From: Tenacibaculum sp. SZ-18
Lineage (GTDB): Bacteria > Bacteroidota > Bacteroidia > Flavobacteriales > Flavobacteriaceae
Length of the DNA: 64,000 nucleotides
Assembly: GCF_002813915.1 (NCBI RefSeq)
Contig: NZ_CP019335.1
Coordinates: 2,153,777-2,217,776 of the forward strand
Direction of reading: 5' to 3'
Below are positions 35,177-44,282 of the stretch, in pieces. A model generated the notes under the pieces. The model was not told where the DNA came from. It saw only the letters and a list, made by a program, of their open reading frames with translations, and ran no database searches. A program made the position numbers and the translations under genes. Numbering within the stretch: the stretch's first letter is position 1; each line of letters begins with the position of its first letter.

Positions 35177-36085
35177 ATGAAACATTTACAGAGAACCATT
35201 TTGGTATCTTTATTACTACTAATATTTCGTAACGGATATGGGCAAGATTTTAGCAAGAATTTAATCCATTTACCTAACATAATTAACAAGTATAAAAAAC
35301 AATCAGCTAAAATTAAAAAGCAAAAAGATAGTCTAAGTAACATTCATTTTGCTCGTAATTGGGACACTATTCATTTTAATCCATATCGTTCTACAAAAGT
35401 TTCTTTTCCTTTCGAAATTAATTTTCTTGACACAACTTACGCGTCTCCAATTCCACGTAAACATGTTGTAACATCTAGATATGGTTGGCGCAGAGGAAGA
35501 GCGCATCGTGGAATTGATATAGATCTAATTACTGGTGATGATGTATATAGTGTTTTAGACGGAAAGGTTCGGTATGTTGGTTATCATCCAGGACATGGAA
35601 AAACGATTGTTGTGCGACATTATAATGGTTTAGAAACTGTTTATGCTCATTTATCTAAATACGATGTAACGGTAAATACAATTGTAAAAAAAGGTGAACT
35701 CATCGGCAAAGGTGGTAATACAGGAAGATCACGCGGAAGTCATTTACACTTAGAAATACGTTATAGTGGTATTGATATAAACCCTGAACATATTTTTAAT
35801 TTCAAGAATAAAACAACCATACGATCAAAAAATATTTGGGTAACGGAAGATTGGGCTACTCCTTATTATCATATTTCAACAAGACAAAGTGATCTCGTTA
35901 CTCTAGATACTTTTGAAAAAGTTACGGCATACAAAAAAAGGAAACGTAAAGTTTACATCGTAAAACGAGGAGACACATTATCCGAAATTGCTTATAAAAA
36001 TCATGTACCTATTCGTAGGATTTGCAAGACAAATAAAATTAGAAAGACATCTACTTTAAAAATAGGTCAACGTCTAATTCTTTAG
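35177..36085 (+). CDS. Secreted M23 peptidase with C-terminal LysM domain
   Basis: Exported murein endopeptidase of 302 aa. A signal peptide (ILVSLLLLIFRNGYG) precedes a linker and an M23 domain. Zinc ligands are seen in RAHRGIDIDL (HxGxD) and GSHLHLEIRY (HxH), with VVRHYNGLETVYAHLSKYD between. The last 45 residues form a LysM peptidoglycan-binding domain (YIVKRGDTLSEIAYKNHVP and LKIGQRLIL). It lies 63 bp after the M56-M23 gene and is probably the third member of the same regulatory unit, acting on cell-wall peptides. Confidence 0.93.
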   Translation: MKHLQRTILVSLLLLIFRNGYGQDFSKNLIHLPNIINKYKKQSAKIKKQKDSLSNIHFARNWDTIHFNPYRSTKVSFPFEINFLDTTYASPIPRKHVVTSRYGWRRGRAHRGIDIDLITGDDVYSVLDGKVRYVGYHPGHGKTIVVRHYNGLETVYAHLSKYDVTVNTIVKKGELIGKGGNTGRSRGSHLHLEIRYSGIDINPEHIFNFKNKTTIRSKNIWVTEDWATPYYHISTRQSDLVTLDTFEKVTAYKKRKRKVYIVKRGDTLSEIAYKNHVPIRRICKTNKIRKTSTLKIGQRLIL

Positions 36086-36093
36086 ACGCATCT

Positions 36094-37704
36094 TTATTTC
36101 ACTAATACAAAAAACTCTAATTGTAGTGGTTTTAATTTATCTTTTAAAGCCACTACAAAATCATCTCCATATTCTAAGTAATATTCAGAAAAGTTTCGTT
36201 TTCGTTCCTCCAAACCTAACCCAGGTAAAATTTCAGATTGAATGTTTATAATTCTATTAACCACATCAGACTGTCTTCTCTTCTCAGCTCTCAATAAACG
36301 TTTTTCAAGATTTTCTAATCCTTTTGATTGCTTTTTCTCTTGAGCATTAACAGCTCCCACATAAGAAACATCTGTTTGATTTGCTATTTCTCTCAATTTA
36401 TTGAACTGCTTCTCCAAGAACTTCTTTTGCGCAGAAAAATCGAAACTAACGTTTGAATTCTCGGTAACTTTCTTTTTAAGTAAGTCGTTTTGTTTTAAAA
36501 ATAATTCTCGTACCGAAATACCTAAAGATTCTAATTTTCTAAATTGCTTTTTTGAAATTACCTGAACCGAATTTCTTAGTAGTAAAATTGGAAAAGGAAC
36601 TTTTACTGTATTGAAATATTGTTTTAATTGCATCCAATAAGCGAGTTCTCCTCCTCCGCCAATATAACAAAGATTTGGTAAAATTACTTCTTGATAAAGT
36701 GGACGCATAATCACATTAGGAGAAAAACGTTCTGGATTATTTTCTAATTCTTGTTCAATCTCATCTTTACTAAACTCAATATTGGTATTATTTACTTTGA
36801 ATTTATCATTTTCAAAAATGATACGTTCCCGTAAATCATTTGTTAGATAAAATAGGTTAACCTCTCTTGGATTCACCTGAATCTTATAATTCTTTTCAAG
36901 TTCCTCATTAGTTCCACTAACAGCTTTGAATGAAGTTTCATTAAATAAATCCTCCTTTACATAAGGAATTAAGCGCTTTTTCAACTCTACATCATCAGCA
37001 TCAACAATTACCAAACCATAAGTAGCAAATAGCTCATTTGCTATGTAACGTGTTGCGTCTGCTAGGTTATTATGCTTTAAATATCCATTAGTAAATAATT
37101 CCTTTAAAAAGGTTGCATTCCTTGAAGTTCCTAGATAATTCTGAAACTCTTCAAAAACTCGATCTAAACCATTTGTAGAAAATCTTCCTACACCACCTGT
37201 TTGATCAGAGTTCCACTGAACTTTCTTTCCTTTAAAATTGAAATAATTAATTTCTTCAAAATCATGATCTTCTGTAGCCATCCAATATACAGGAACAAAA
37301 TTAGCATTCGAATACTTTAACGATAACTCTTCTGCCAAATTAATTGCTGAAATAATTTTATAAAGGAAATAAAGCGGACCAGTAAACAAATTCAACTGAT
37401 GCCCTGTTGTTACAGTAAAGGTATTCTCTTTTAAAAGTAACTCGAAATTCTTAGCTGTCTTTTCTGAAATATCGATTCTCTGATATTGTCTTTTTAGCGC
37501 ACCTACTAAAATGTCTCTTGTGTCTTTAGAAAATGTTTGTTGCTTAAGTTTTATTTGATTTTCAAAATTTTCAATACTCGGAAAATTACCATAAAAAGAA
37601 GTTAGTTTATCTGACTTTTGAAGATAATCACACATTATTGTAGAGAAAAAACCTGTTTTTTGAAAAGGAATATAGGTGCTACAATCACATTCGGTTAAAG
37701 ACAT
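36094..37704 (-). CDS. bshC: Bacillithiol biosynthesis cysteine-adding enzyme BshC
   Basis: Protein of 536 aa that joins cysteine to glucosaminyl-malate, the last step of bacillithiol synthesis in the cytosol. It has the family start IPFQKTGFFSTIMCDYL, the nucleotide-fold segments FTVTTGHQLNLFTGPLYFL and FVPVYWMATEDHDFEEI, FGLVIVDADD-like FATYGLVIVDADDVELK, and the C-terminal coiled coil. It shows that the cell uses bacillithiol as its low-molecular-weight thiol. It is convergent with the M23-LysM gene. Confidence 0.94.
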   Translation of the reverse strand: MSLTECDCSTYIPFQKTGFFSTIMCDYLQKSDKLTSFYGNFPSIENFENQIKLKQQTFSKDTRDILVGALKRQYQRIDISEKTAKNFELLLKENTFTVTTGHQLNLFTGPLYFLYKIISAINLAEELSLKYSNANFVPVYWMATEDHDFEEINYFNFKGKKVQWNSDQTGGVGRFSTNGLDRVFEEFQNYLGTSRNATFLKELFTNGYLKHNNLADATRYIANELFATYGLVIVDADDVELKKRLIPYVKEDLFNETSFKAVSGTNEELEKNYKIQVNPREVNLFYLTNDLRERIIFENDKFKVNNTNIEFSKDEIEQELENNPERFSPNVIMRPLYQEVILPNLCYIGGGGELAYWMQLKQYFNTVKVPFPILLLRNSVQVISKKQFRKLESLGISVRELFLKQNDLLKKKVTENSNVSFDFSAQKKFLEKQFNKLREIANQTDVSYVGAVNAQEKKQSKGLENLEKRLLRAEKRRQSDVVNRIINIQSEILPGLGLEERKRNFSEYYLEYGDDFVVALKDKLKPLQLEFFVLVK

Positions 37705-37729
37705 TCGCGGAAAATTTAAAATAAAGTAA

Positions 37730-37737
37730 CAAATTTA
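37730..37737 (-). promoter_or_regulatory. Probable -7 element of bshC
   Basis: TAAATTTG on the minus strand, 25 bp before the start codon at 37704. No TTG at the usual spacing is evident. Confidence 0.4.
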
Positions 37738-37820
37738 CATGATTGCTCACAACTTGTATTGCTTCTTAACAAAATTTTATTAATCTATTTCTCTATTTTT
37801 ACGGTGAAATAAATTTGATT

Positions 37821-39755
37821 ATGCAGTTCAAACATCCAGAATTTCTCTATTTTCTTTCATTACTAATTATTCCAATTCTGGTTCATCTATTCCAACTACG
37901 AAAGTTTAAAAAAGTTCCTTTTACGAATGTCGCTTTTTTAGAGAAGCTAATTATTAAAAGCCGTAAAAGCTCTCAAATAAAAAAATGGCTTCTTTTATTC
38001 TGTAGAATGCTATTAATAACTGGAATTGTATTTGCTTTTGCACAACCTTTCTTCAGTAACAAAGAAAAAGAAGTTACCCAGCATAGTTTTATTTATCTTG
38101 ATAATTCTTTAAGTACAAGTGCCAATGGCAACTCAGGAAATATTTTAAGAACTGCCACTCAAGATTTAATTGATAATTTAGTTGAAAATGCCAACTATAG
38201 TCTGTTAACTAATACCCATTTTTACAAAAACATTTCTTCTGAAGCATTCAAATCACAATTAAAAAAGGTAAAGTCTAGTACTAAAAACCTAACAACAGAC
38301 GAGATTTTATTAAAAATTTCAAGTTTAAAAAATACTACCGAAAACATTTTAATTTCAGATTTCCAAAATACTAAAAAAGAAGATTTTTTAAATGAGAAAC
38401 TTCCTTTAACCTTAGTTCAAGTTACTCCTGTATTAAAAAGTAATTTATCAATTGACAGTGTATTTGTTAATCAAAATGAATCTAAAACAATCGTAATAAA
38501 TGCGATTGTTACCAATCAAGGAGCTTCTAAAGAAAACATTCCAATTGCTCTTTACAACGATAAAAAATTACTCGGAAAACAAACATTTAAGGTTGAAGAA
38601 AATGAAGAGAAAATAATTTCTTTCTCAATTGAAAGAACCAATCCTTTCAAAGGAAGGTTAGAAATTAATTTTAAAGATACTTATAACTTCGATAACAGTT
38701 TTTTCTTTAGTTTAAATTCAAATGAAAAAATCAATGTTTTAGCAATAGGAGAATCAAATGACTTCCTTAGCAGAATTTATACATCGGATGAATTTAACTT
38801 TACGAGTAATTCCTCTCAAAATGTTAATTATAATAGTATTGAACAACAGCAATTGGTGATTTTAAATGAACTAGAAAAAATTCCTCAAAGCTTAACAACA
38901 GGATTATCAACTTTCACTAAGAATGGCGGACATTTAATCGTAATTCCAAATCTAAAAAGTGATTTAAACTCATACAATGTATTCTTAAAAAACATTTCAG
39001 CTGGAAACATTCAGAACAAAAAAAGTGACTCGTTAAAAATTACTTCAATTAATTTTAATCATCCGCTTTTAAAAAACGTATTTGATAAACAAGTGAGGAA
39101 TTTTCAATATCCTTTCGTTACAACAACTTTTCTAACAAACTTTACGAACTCAAGCCAAATTATTGGTTTAGAAAACAATACTAGCTTTGTTTCTCAAGTA
39201 AAACTGGCTAATTCAAAAATGTATTGGTTCTCTTCACCTATCAATAAAGAATACAGTAATTTTACAAATTCACCGTTAATCGTCCCTGTGTTTTATAATA
39301 TTGGACAAGAGAGTTTACAACTATCAAAATTATATTATCGTTTACAAGAGAATAATGATATCGAAGTTAATGTTCAATTAAATAAAGATGATATTCTTAC
39401 GATAAATCAACAACAGAACTCATTTATTCCTTTACAACAAACTTTTCAGAACAAAGTAAAATTAACAACGAATGAACTTCCTGAAAACAAAGGTTTTTAT
39501 ACAATTACAAACAAGAATAATCCAATTCAAACTATAGCTTTTAACAATAAAAAAACTGAAAGTTCATTAGACTTTACAAACTTATTAAATGAGTTCACCA
39601 ATAACGAAAATGTCACAGTTTCATCATCAGTTAAAGAAACTGCAAAAAAAATAGCTCAAAAAAATAAAGTTCATTGGCTTTGGAAATGGTTTTTAGGATT
39701 AGCCATTGTATCTTTGTTGCTAGAAACTTTGATTCTAAAATACTTTAAAGTATGA
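37821..39755 (+). CDS. BatA-domain membrane protein
   Basis: Protein of 644 aa with the aerotolerance-regulator N-terminal (BatA) domain: MQFKHPEFLYFLSLLIIPIL and HLFQLRKFKKVPFTNV, followed by a second membrane helix LLLFCRMLLITGIVFAFA. A von Willebrand-like segment FIYLDNSLSTSANG keeps a DxSxS pattern. The large periplasmic region is followed by a C-terminal membrane helix (WKWFLGLAIVSLLLETLIL). ATG 37821 is chosen over a TTG at 37815. The stop overlaps the start of the dihydroorotase-like gene (ATGA), a common neighbour in flavobacteria. Its role is unknown. Confidence 0.88.
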   Translation: MQFKHPEFLYFLSLLIIPILVHLFQLRKFKKVPFTNVAFLEKLIIKSRKSSQIKKWLLLFCRMLLITGIVFAFAQPFFSNKEKEVTQHSFIYLDNSLSTSANGNSGNILRTATQDLIDNLVENANYSLLTNTHFYKNISSEAFKSQLKKVKSSTKNLTTDEILLKISSLKNTTENILISDFQNTKKEDFLNEKLPLTLVQVTPVLKSNLSIDSVFVNQNESKTIVINAIVTNQGASKENIPIALYNDKKLLGKQTFKVEENEEKIISFSIERTNPFKGRLEINFKDTYNFDNSFFFSLNSNEKINVLAIGESNDFLSRIYTSDEFNFTSNSSQNVNYNSIEQQQLVILNELEKIPQSLTTGLSTFTKNGGHLIVIPNLKSDLNSYNVFLKNISAGNIQNKKSDSLKITSINFNHPLLKNVFDKQVRNFQYPFVTTTFLTNFTNSSQIIGLENNTSFVSQVKLANSKMYWFSSPINKEYSNFTNSPLIVPVFYNIGQESLQLSKLYYRLQENNDIEVNVQLNKDDILTINQQQNSFIPLQQTFQNKVKLTTNELPENKGFYTITNKNNPIQTIAFNNKKTESSLDFTNLLNEFTNNENVTVSSSVKETAKKIAQKNKVHWLWKWFLGLAIVSLLLETLILKYFKV

Positions 39756-41011
39756 CTACGCTACTAAAATCGGCGACTATCATAGACACGACTAGTGCAT
39801 TTCATAAACAAACTAAAGACATTTTAATTATTGATGGTATTATCTCAGAAATTGCAGATAATATCCCGACTAATAGTGATTACAATGAAATCAATTTAAC
39901 AAACCTACATATTTCTAAAGGATGGTTTGATTCGAGTGTTTGTTTAGGTGAACCAGGATATGAAGAAAGAGAAACAATTGAAAACGGAGTACATGTTGCT
40001 GGCAAAAGCGGATTTACACAAATTGCAGTAAATCCGTATACAAGTCCGATTGTTGACAATAAATCAGCAGTAGAATTCCTAATTAATAAAGCTAATCAAA
40101 GTCCCGTTAGCGTCCTTCCAATTGGAGCTTTAACTCAAAAAAGTGAAGGTATTGAAATGGCCGAATTGTACGATATGCAACAATCTGGAGCAATTGCGTT
40201 CGGTGATTATAAAAGACCTATTGAAAATGATAATCTTTTAAAAATCGCTTTATTATATGCTCAAAACTTTGATGGTTTAGTTTTAAGTTTTCCTAAGAAT
40301 AAAAAAATAGCGGGTGAAGGTATTGCAAATGAAGGATTGAACTCTACTAAGTTAGGATTAAAAGGAATACCAAGTCTTGCTGAAGAAATCCAAGTTGCTA
40401 GAGATTTATTTTTATTGGAATATACAGGAGGAAAATTACATATACCAACAATATCTACAGCTAAATCGGTATCCTTAATTAAACAAGCTAAATCTCAAGG
40501 ACTAAATGTAACTTGTAGTGTTGCTGTTCATAATTTGGTTATTACAGATGATGCATTGCTTGGTTTTGATGCAAAAAATAATGTAAATCCTCCCTTGAGA
40601 ACTAACAAAGATGTGGAAGCTTTACTTGAAGGTGTAAAAAATGGAACAATTGATATCATAACATCTGATCATAATCCAATTGATATTGAACATAAAAAAG
40701 TAGAGTTTTCAATTTCAAAAAGTGGAAGTATCGGAATGGAAAGTGCGTTTGGAGCCTTACTCACAAAGTTAGATTTAGAAACTGTTATTCAATGCTTCAC
40801 TGAAAACCCAAAAAAGATATTTGGAATAGAAAATACTTCTATTGAAGTAAATTCAAAAGCGAACATTTCACTTTTCAATCCAGAGATTACTTACACATTT
40901 ACAGAAGAAGATATTTTATCAACTTCAAAAAACAGTATATTTATAGGACATAATTTAAAAGGAAAAGCATACGGAGTTTATGCTAATAATCAACTTTTAT
41001 TAAATACCTAA
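39752..41011 (+). CDS. Dihydroorotase-like amidohydrolase lacking key metal ligands (probable pseudoenzyme)
   Basis: Protein of 419 aa with a dihydroorotase class I layout. The typical PGFIDxHVHLREPG is here KGWFDSSVCLGEPGYEERET, so both His of HxH and the substrate Arg are lost. The IAHCED-like His segment is DGLVLSFPKNKK, and HIxHVST is HIPTISTAKSV, so these ligands are lost too. Retained are VAVHNLVITDDALLGFD, NVNPPLRTNKD and TSDHNPID (Asp). It cannot bind the usual zinc pair and is probably a non-catalytic PyrC-like partner, as in PyrC' of aspartate transcarbamoylase complexes. Overlaps the BatA gene by 4 bp. Confidence 0.85.
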   Translation: MTTLLKSATIIDTTSAFHKQTKDILIIDGIISEIADNIPTNSDYNEINLTNLHISKGWFDSSVCLGEPGYEERETIENGVHVAGKSGFTQIAVNPYTSPIVDNKSAVEFLINKANQSPVSVLPIGALTQKSEGIEMAELYDMQQSGAIAFGDYKRPIENDNLLKIALLYAQNFDGLVLSFPKNKKIAGEGIANEGLNSTKLGLKGIPSLAEEIQVARDLFLLEYTGGKLHIPTISTAKSVSLIKQAKSQGLNVTCSVAVHNLVITDDALLGFDAKNNVNPPLRTNKDVEALLEGVKNGTIDIITSDHNPIDIEHKKVEFSISKSGSIGMESAFGALLTKLDLETVIQCFTENPKKIFGIENTSIEVNSKANISLFNPEITYTFTEEDILSTSKNSIFIGHNLKGKAYGVYANNQLLLNT

Positions 41012-41015
41012 AAAT

Positions 41016-41345
41016 ATGAAAAACTTAACATCTGTAGAAGAAGGTAAAACGCTTGCCTTAATTTCTCACTTTTGGTTTGTCGGAACTGTAATCGCTTGGA
41101 TTTTAAATCTTAAAAGGCAAAACGAATTTACCAGTTTTTATGTAAGACAAATGCTAGGCTGGGATTTATTAGCCTTTTTAAATGGATGGCTAATTTATAG
41201 TTTCTTTGGTGGATTTGTTAAATGGTTTATAGGTGTTATTTTGGTATTATTCTGGATTATAAGTTTTATCGGATGTTTATCGGGAGACAAAAAATTAATT
41301 CCAGTTTTTGGTGCACAATTCCAAGATTGGTTTAAAAGTTTATAA
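41016..41345 (+). CDS. Small DUF4870-like membrane protein
   Basis: Protein of 109 aa with three or four hydrophobic helices: LALISHFWFVGTVIAWIL, FLNGWLIYSFFGGFVKWF and VILVLFWIISFIGCLSG. The FTSFYVRQMLGW segment between helices is the pattern of DUF4870/Tic20-like small membrane proteins. It starts 4 bp after the dihydroorotase-like gene and ends 5 bp before the esterase gene, so it belongs to that operon. Function unknown. Confidence 0.75.
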   Translation: MKNLTSVEEGKTLALISHFWFVGTVIAWILNLKRQNEFTSFYVRQMLGWDLLAFLNGWLIYSFFGGFVKWFIGVILVLFWIISFIGCLSGDKKLIPVFGAQFQDWFKSL

Positions 41346-41350
41346 TATAC

Positions 41351-41983
41351 ATGAGTTTATATTACAAGGTCAGAGAACCTAAAATTACTACCGGAGATAA
41401 TAATTTATTAATCTTATTACACGGTTACGGTAGTAATGAAGACGATTTATTTTCCTTTGCGGAAGAGTTGCCAGATGAATTAAGAATTATAAGTGTAAGA
41501 GCTCCATATGAAATGGGTTATGGAGGTTATGCATGGTACGCAATCAATTTTGATGCCGACGAAAATAAATTTTCTGATATTGGACAAGCAAAAGAGTCTG
41601 TTCAAAAAATATCATCTTTTATTGATGAGCTTAAAACACAGTATGATCCTAATAAAATATTCTTATTAGGTTTTAGTCAGGGAGCAATATTAAGCTATTC
41701 TTTAAGTTTAAATTTCCCAAATAAAGTACAACACGTTATTGCGTTAAGTGGATATTTAAATGAAGAGTTAATTCCTTTAGAAATCTCAAAAGGAATTACA
41801 ACTGACTATTACATTTCTCATGGTTCGGTTGATCAAGTAATTCCTGTAACATGGGCGAGAAAAGCTCCTGAACATTTATCTAGATTATCTTTAAAAGCGG
41901 AATATTCCGAATACCCAATTGGCCATGGTGTTGCTCCTCAAAACTTTTACAGTTTCAAAGAGTGGATTGATAGGAGATTATAA
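41351..41983 (+). CDS. Alpha/beta hydrolase, carboxylesterase/phospholipase type
   Basis: Cytosolic esterase of 210 aa. The oxyanion-hole segment is LLILLHGYGSNEDDLFSF, the nucleophile elbow is LLGFSQGAILSY (GxSxG), and the acid and base lie in SHGSVDQVIPV (Asp) and YPIGHGVAPQ (His). It is of the small YpfH/phospholipase-carboxylesterase kind. It starts 5 bp after the small membrane protein gene and is the last gene of the BatA operon. The natural substrate is not known. Confidence 0.9.
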   Translation: MSLYYKVREPKITTGDNNLLILLHGYGSNEDDLFSFAEELPDELRIISVRAPYEMGYGGYAWYAINFDADENKFSDIGQAKESVQKISSFIDELKTQYDPNKIFLLGFSQGAILSYSLSLNFPNKVQHVIALSGYLNEELIPLEISKGITTDYYISHGSVDQVIPVTWARKAPEHLSRLSLKAEYSEYPIGHGVAPQNFYSFKEWIDRRL

Positions 41984-42036
41984 TTTTGATATAAACAAAT
42001 ATTATCTAAAATCAATCCTCGTAAGTCTTTATAGAT

Positions 42037-42044
42037 TACCTTTG
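42037..42044 (+). promoter_or_regulatory. Probable -7 element of the sterol-desaturase-type gene
   Basis: TACCTTTG matches TAnnTTTG and lies 46 bp before the ATG at 42091. The -33 element is not clear. Confidence 0.4.
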
Positions 42045-42090
42045 CGTAAGATTAAATGAAGTTGTTGAACCCCTAAAACAAAAATAATAT

Positions 42091-43029
42091 ATGGATATTT
42101 TCACTCACCAAAATGCTTACATATGGTTCGTTCCAATATGTGCCTTAGCAATTGGTTTTGAGATGTACTTTAGCTACAAAAGAAAAGCTAAGAACTATGA
42201 ATTTAAAGATGTTTCTACAAATGTTTATTTTGCTTTAGTTAATGTTGGTTTAGACAGCATTATGTATGTTACTTCCTTTATTGTAATGGATTTCTTTTAT
42301 GAATACCGGTTCTTTAATTGGGAAAATACAGGGTTTTTATATTGGATAATCGCCTTTGTAGGTCAAGATTTCTTGTATTATATTCATCATTATGTAGATC
42401 ATCATTCTAGGTTTTTCTGGGCAGTTCATGTAACACATCATAACTCAGAATACTACAATATTTCAACAGGATTTAGATCTCCTGTTTTACAACCATTTTA
42501 CAGATTCATGTTCCTAATACCATTAATTTTAATAGGAATTCAACCATTACACATTATGTTTGCATATGCAATGAATCAAAACTATGGAACGTTATGTCAT
42601 ACCAACTTTATTAAAAAGAATAATAGAAAAGGATTCGTTGGTTTCTTGTTAAGAGTTTGGGAATACATTTTTGTAACTCCTTCTCACCACAGAGTTCATC
42701 ACGCTTCCAACATTAAATATTTAGATAAAAACATGGGAATGTTTTTAATTATTTGGGATAGAATATTTGGTACATTTCAAGCGGAAGAAGATGAAATAGA
42801 ATATGAAAAATTAAAATTTGGTTTAACAAAACCTATAGAAGATAAAGGACCAATCAATATTATTTTTCATGAATGGAAAGAAATTTATAAAGATTTCTTC
42901 CATCGAAAGAAAAACTTACCACTTGGAACACGATTAAAATATGTTTTTATGCCACCAGGATGGAGTCATGATGGGAGTTCTCAAACCAGTAAAGAATTAC
43001 AGAAAGAACTAAATTTCAAAAATGATTAA
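42091..43029 (+). CDS. Sterol desaturase/fatty acid hydroxylase family protein
   Basis: Integral membrane di-iron oxygenase of 312 aa. Four membrane helices and the histidine boxes are visible: FLYYIHHYVDHHSRFFW, HVTHHNSEYYNIS, and SHHRVHHASN in the later part (family pattern HxxxH, HxxHH, HxxHH). A C-terminal extension of about 60 residues, including HRKKNLPLGTRL, is cytoplasmic. The substrate (fatty acid, carotenoid or sterol-like) is not evident. It is a single-gene unit ending at a strong bidirectional terminator. Confidence 0.9.
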   Translation: MDIFTHQNAYIWFVPICALAIGFEMYFSYKRKAKNYEFKDVSTNVYFALVNVGLDSIMYVTSFIVMDFFYEYRFFNWENTGFLYWIIAFVGQDFLYYIHHYVDHHSRFFWAVHVTHHNSEYYNISTGFRSPVLQPFYRFMFLIPLILIGIQPLHIMFAYAMNQNYGTLCHTNFIKKNNRKGFVGFLLRVWEYIFVTPSHHRVHHASNIKYLDKNMGMFLIIWDRIFGTFQAEEDEIEYEKLKFGLTKPIEDKGPINIIFHEWKEIYKDFFHRKKNLPLGTRLKYVFMPPGWSHDGSSQTSKELQKELNFKND

Positions 43030-43032
43030 TAA

Positions 43033-43063
43033 AAAAAGACTACGTTTTCGTAGTCTTTTTTTA
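43033..43063. terminator. Bidirectional terminator between the hydroxylase gene and bcp
   Basis: Arms AAAAGACTACG (43034-43044) and CGTAGTCTTTT (43049-43059) pair perfectly around TTTT, with A and T runs on both sides. It serves both convergent genes. Confidence 0.92.
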
Positions 43064-43083
43064 TACCTAATCATTGGTTATTA

Positions 43084-43536
43084 CTATCCAAGAATTTGAT
43101 TTGCATGTTCCTTGGTTTTTACTTTGGAAATAACATCTTCTAAAACTCCGTTTTCGTCGATTACAAAAGTTGTTCTATGGATACCATCATATTCACGACC
43201 CATAAATTTCTTCGGTCCCCAAACTTCAAAAGCATTTATCACCGCTTTATCTTCATCTGCTAATAAAGGAAATGGCAACTCATTTTTGTTGATAAAGTTT
43301 TGTTGACGTTTTGCGCTATCCGCACTCACACCTAAAACATCATATCCTTTAGCTAGGAAAGTTTGATAATTATCTCTTAAATCACAAGCTTCAGCAGTAC
43401 AACCAGGAGTACTAGCCTTTGGATAAAAAAACAAAACTAATTTCTTCCCTTGGTAATCAGATAATTTTATTGTGTTTCCCGCTTGATCTTTAGCTTCAAA
43501 ATTTGGTGCTTTATCACCTATTTTTAGTGTAGTCAT
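43084..43536 (-). CDS. bcp: Thioredoxin-dependent peroxiredoxin Bcp
   Basis: Thiol peroxidase of 150 aa of the Bcp/PrxQ group. The peroxidatic Cys46 and resolving Cys51 lie in PKASTPGCTAEACDLRDNY. Pro-Thr and Trp residues around KKLVLFFYPK and VWGPKKFMGREYDGIHRTTF match the family. ATG 43536 is chosen; a longer frame to 43638 overlaps the divergent gene. It faces nth across only 35 bp between start codons. Confidence 0.93.
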   Translation of the reverse strand: MTTLKIGDKAPNFEAKDQAGNTIKLSDYQGKKLVLFFYPKASTPGCTAEACDLRDNYQTFLAKGYDVLGVSADSAKRQQNFINKNELPFPLLADEDKAVINAFEVWGPKKFMGREYDGIHRTTFVIDENGVLEDVISKVKTKEHANQILG

Positions 43537-43542
43537 AATTCG

Positions 43543-43550
43543 TATTTTTG
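43543..43550 (+). promoter_or_regulatory. Probable -7 element of nth in the divergent bcp/nth gap
   Basis: TATTTTTG lies 21 bp before the nth ATG at 43572. On the opposite strand TATTTTTA nearby is a weaker match for bcp. Confidence 0.4.
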
Positions 43551-43571
43551 TTAAGTAAAAATACTGAAAAA

Positions 43572-44228
43572 ATGAACAAGTCCGAAAAAGTTCAGTTTGT
43601 AATTGATACTCTAGAAAATCTATATCCTGAAACTCCAATTCCTTTAGATCATAAAGATCCGTATACGTTATTAATCGCTGTATTAATGTCCGCTCAAAGT
43701 ACCGATGAACGTGTAAATCAAATTACTCCTTTATTATTTAAGAAAGCAGATAATCCTTATGACATGATAAAACTTACGGTAGATGAGATTAGAGAAATCA
43801 TAAAACCAGTGGGACTTTCTCCAATGAAATCGAAAGGAATACATGGACTATCAAAAATCTTAATTGAGAAACATAATGGAGAAGTTCCACAAAGTTTTGA
43901 AGCTTTGGAAGAATTACCAGCTGTTGGACATAAAACTGCAAGTGTAGTTATGGCACAGGCTTTTAACATCCCTGCCTTTCCTGTTGATACACATATCCAT
44001 AGATTGATGTTTCGTTGGAATTTAACTAATGGAAAAAGTGTAGCGCAAACTGAGAAAGATGCCAAAAGATTGTTTCCAAAGGAGATATGGAATAAACTTC
44101 ACCTACAAATTATTTATTATGGAAGAGAATATTCACCTGCAAGAGGTTGGAAGCTGGAAAATGATATAATTACATCAACAATTGGAAGAAAATCTGTTAT
44201 TAACCAATATAATTCAAAAAAGAAATAG
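43572..44228 (+). CDS. nth: Endonuclease III lacking the iron-sulfur cluster
   Basis: Base-excision repair glycosylase/AP lyase of 218 aa. The helix-hairpin-helix is LEELPAVGHKTASVVMAQAF with catalytic Lys121. The catalytic Asp139 lies in AFPVDTHIHRLMFRW. These align with Lys120 and Asp138 of E. coli. However, the C-terminal region, where the four cluster Cys (C-x6-C-x2-C-x5-C) should be, reads YYGREYSPARGWKLENDII with no Cys, and the whole protein has no cysteine. The family also includes cluster-less forms, so it may be active. ATG 43572 is chosen over an upstream in-frame TTG. Confidence 0.9.
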   Translation: MNKSEKVQFVIDTLENLYPETPIPLDHKDPYTLLIAVLMSAQSTDERVNQITPLLFKKADNPYDMIKLTVDEIREIIKPVGLSPMKSKGIHGLSKILIEKHNGEVPQSFEALEELPAVGHKTASVVMAQAFNIPAFPVDTHIHRLMFRWNLTNGKSVAQTEKDAKRLFPKEIWNKLHLQIIYYGREYSPARGWKLENDIITSTIGRKSVINQYNSKKK

Positions 44229-44245
44229 TTAGCAAGAATAACATA

Positions 44246-44277
44246 AAAAAGCTTCAGTTCTCAGGCTGAAGCTTTTT
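44246..44277. terminator. Bidirectional terminator between nth and a small gene
   Basis: Arms AAAAAGCTTCAG (44246-44257) and CTGAAGCTTTTT (44266-44277) are perfect. It lies 18 bp after nth and 6 bp after the stop of the small minus-strand ORF at 44283. Confidence 0.9.
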
Positions 44278-44282
44278 CACTC

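Noticed and set aside
43757-44065. 102-codon minus-strand frame opposite nth
   Set aside because: The nth frame holds catalytic residues and correct length; the antisense frame has no support.
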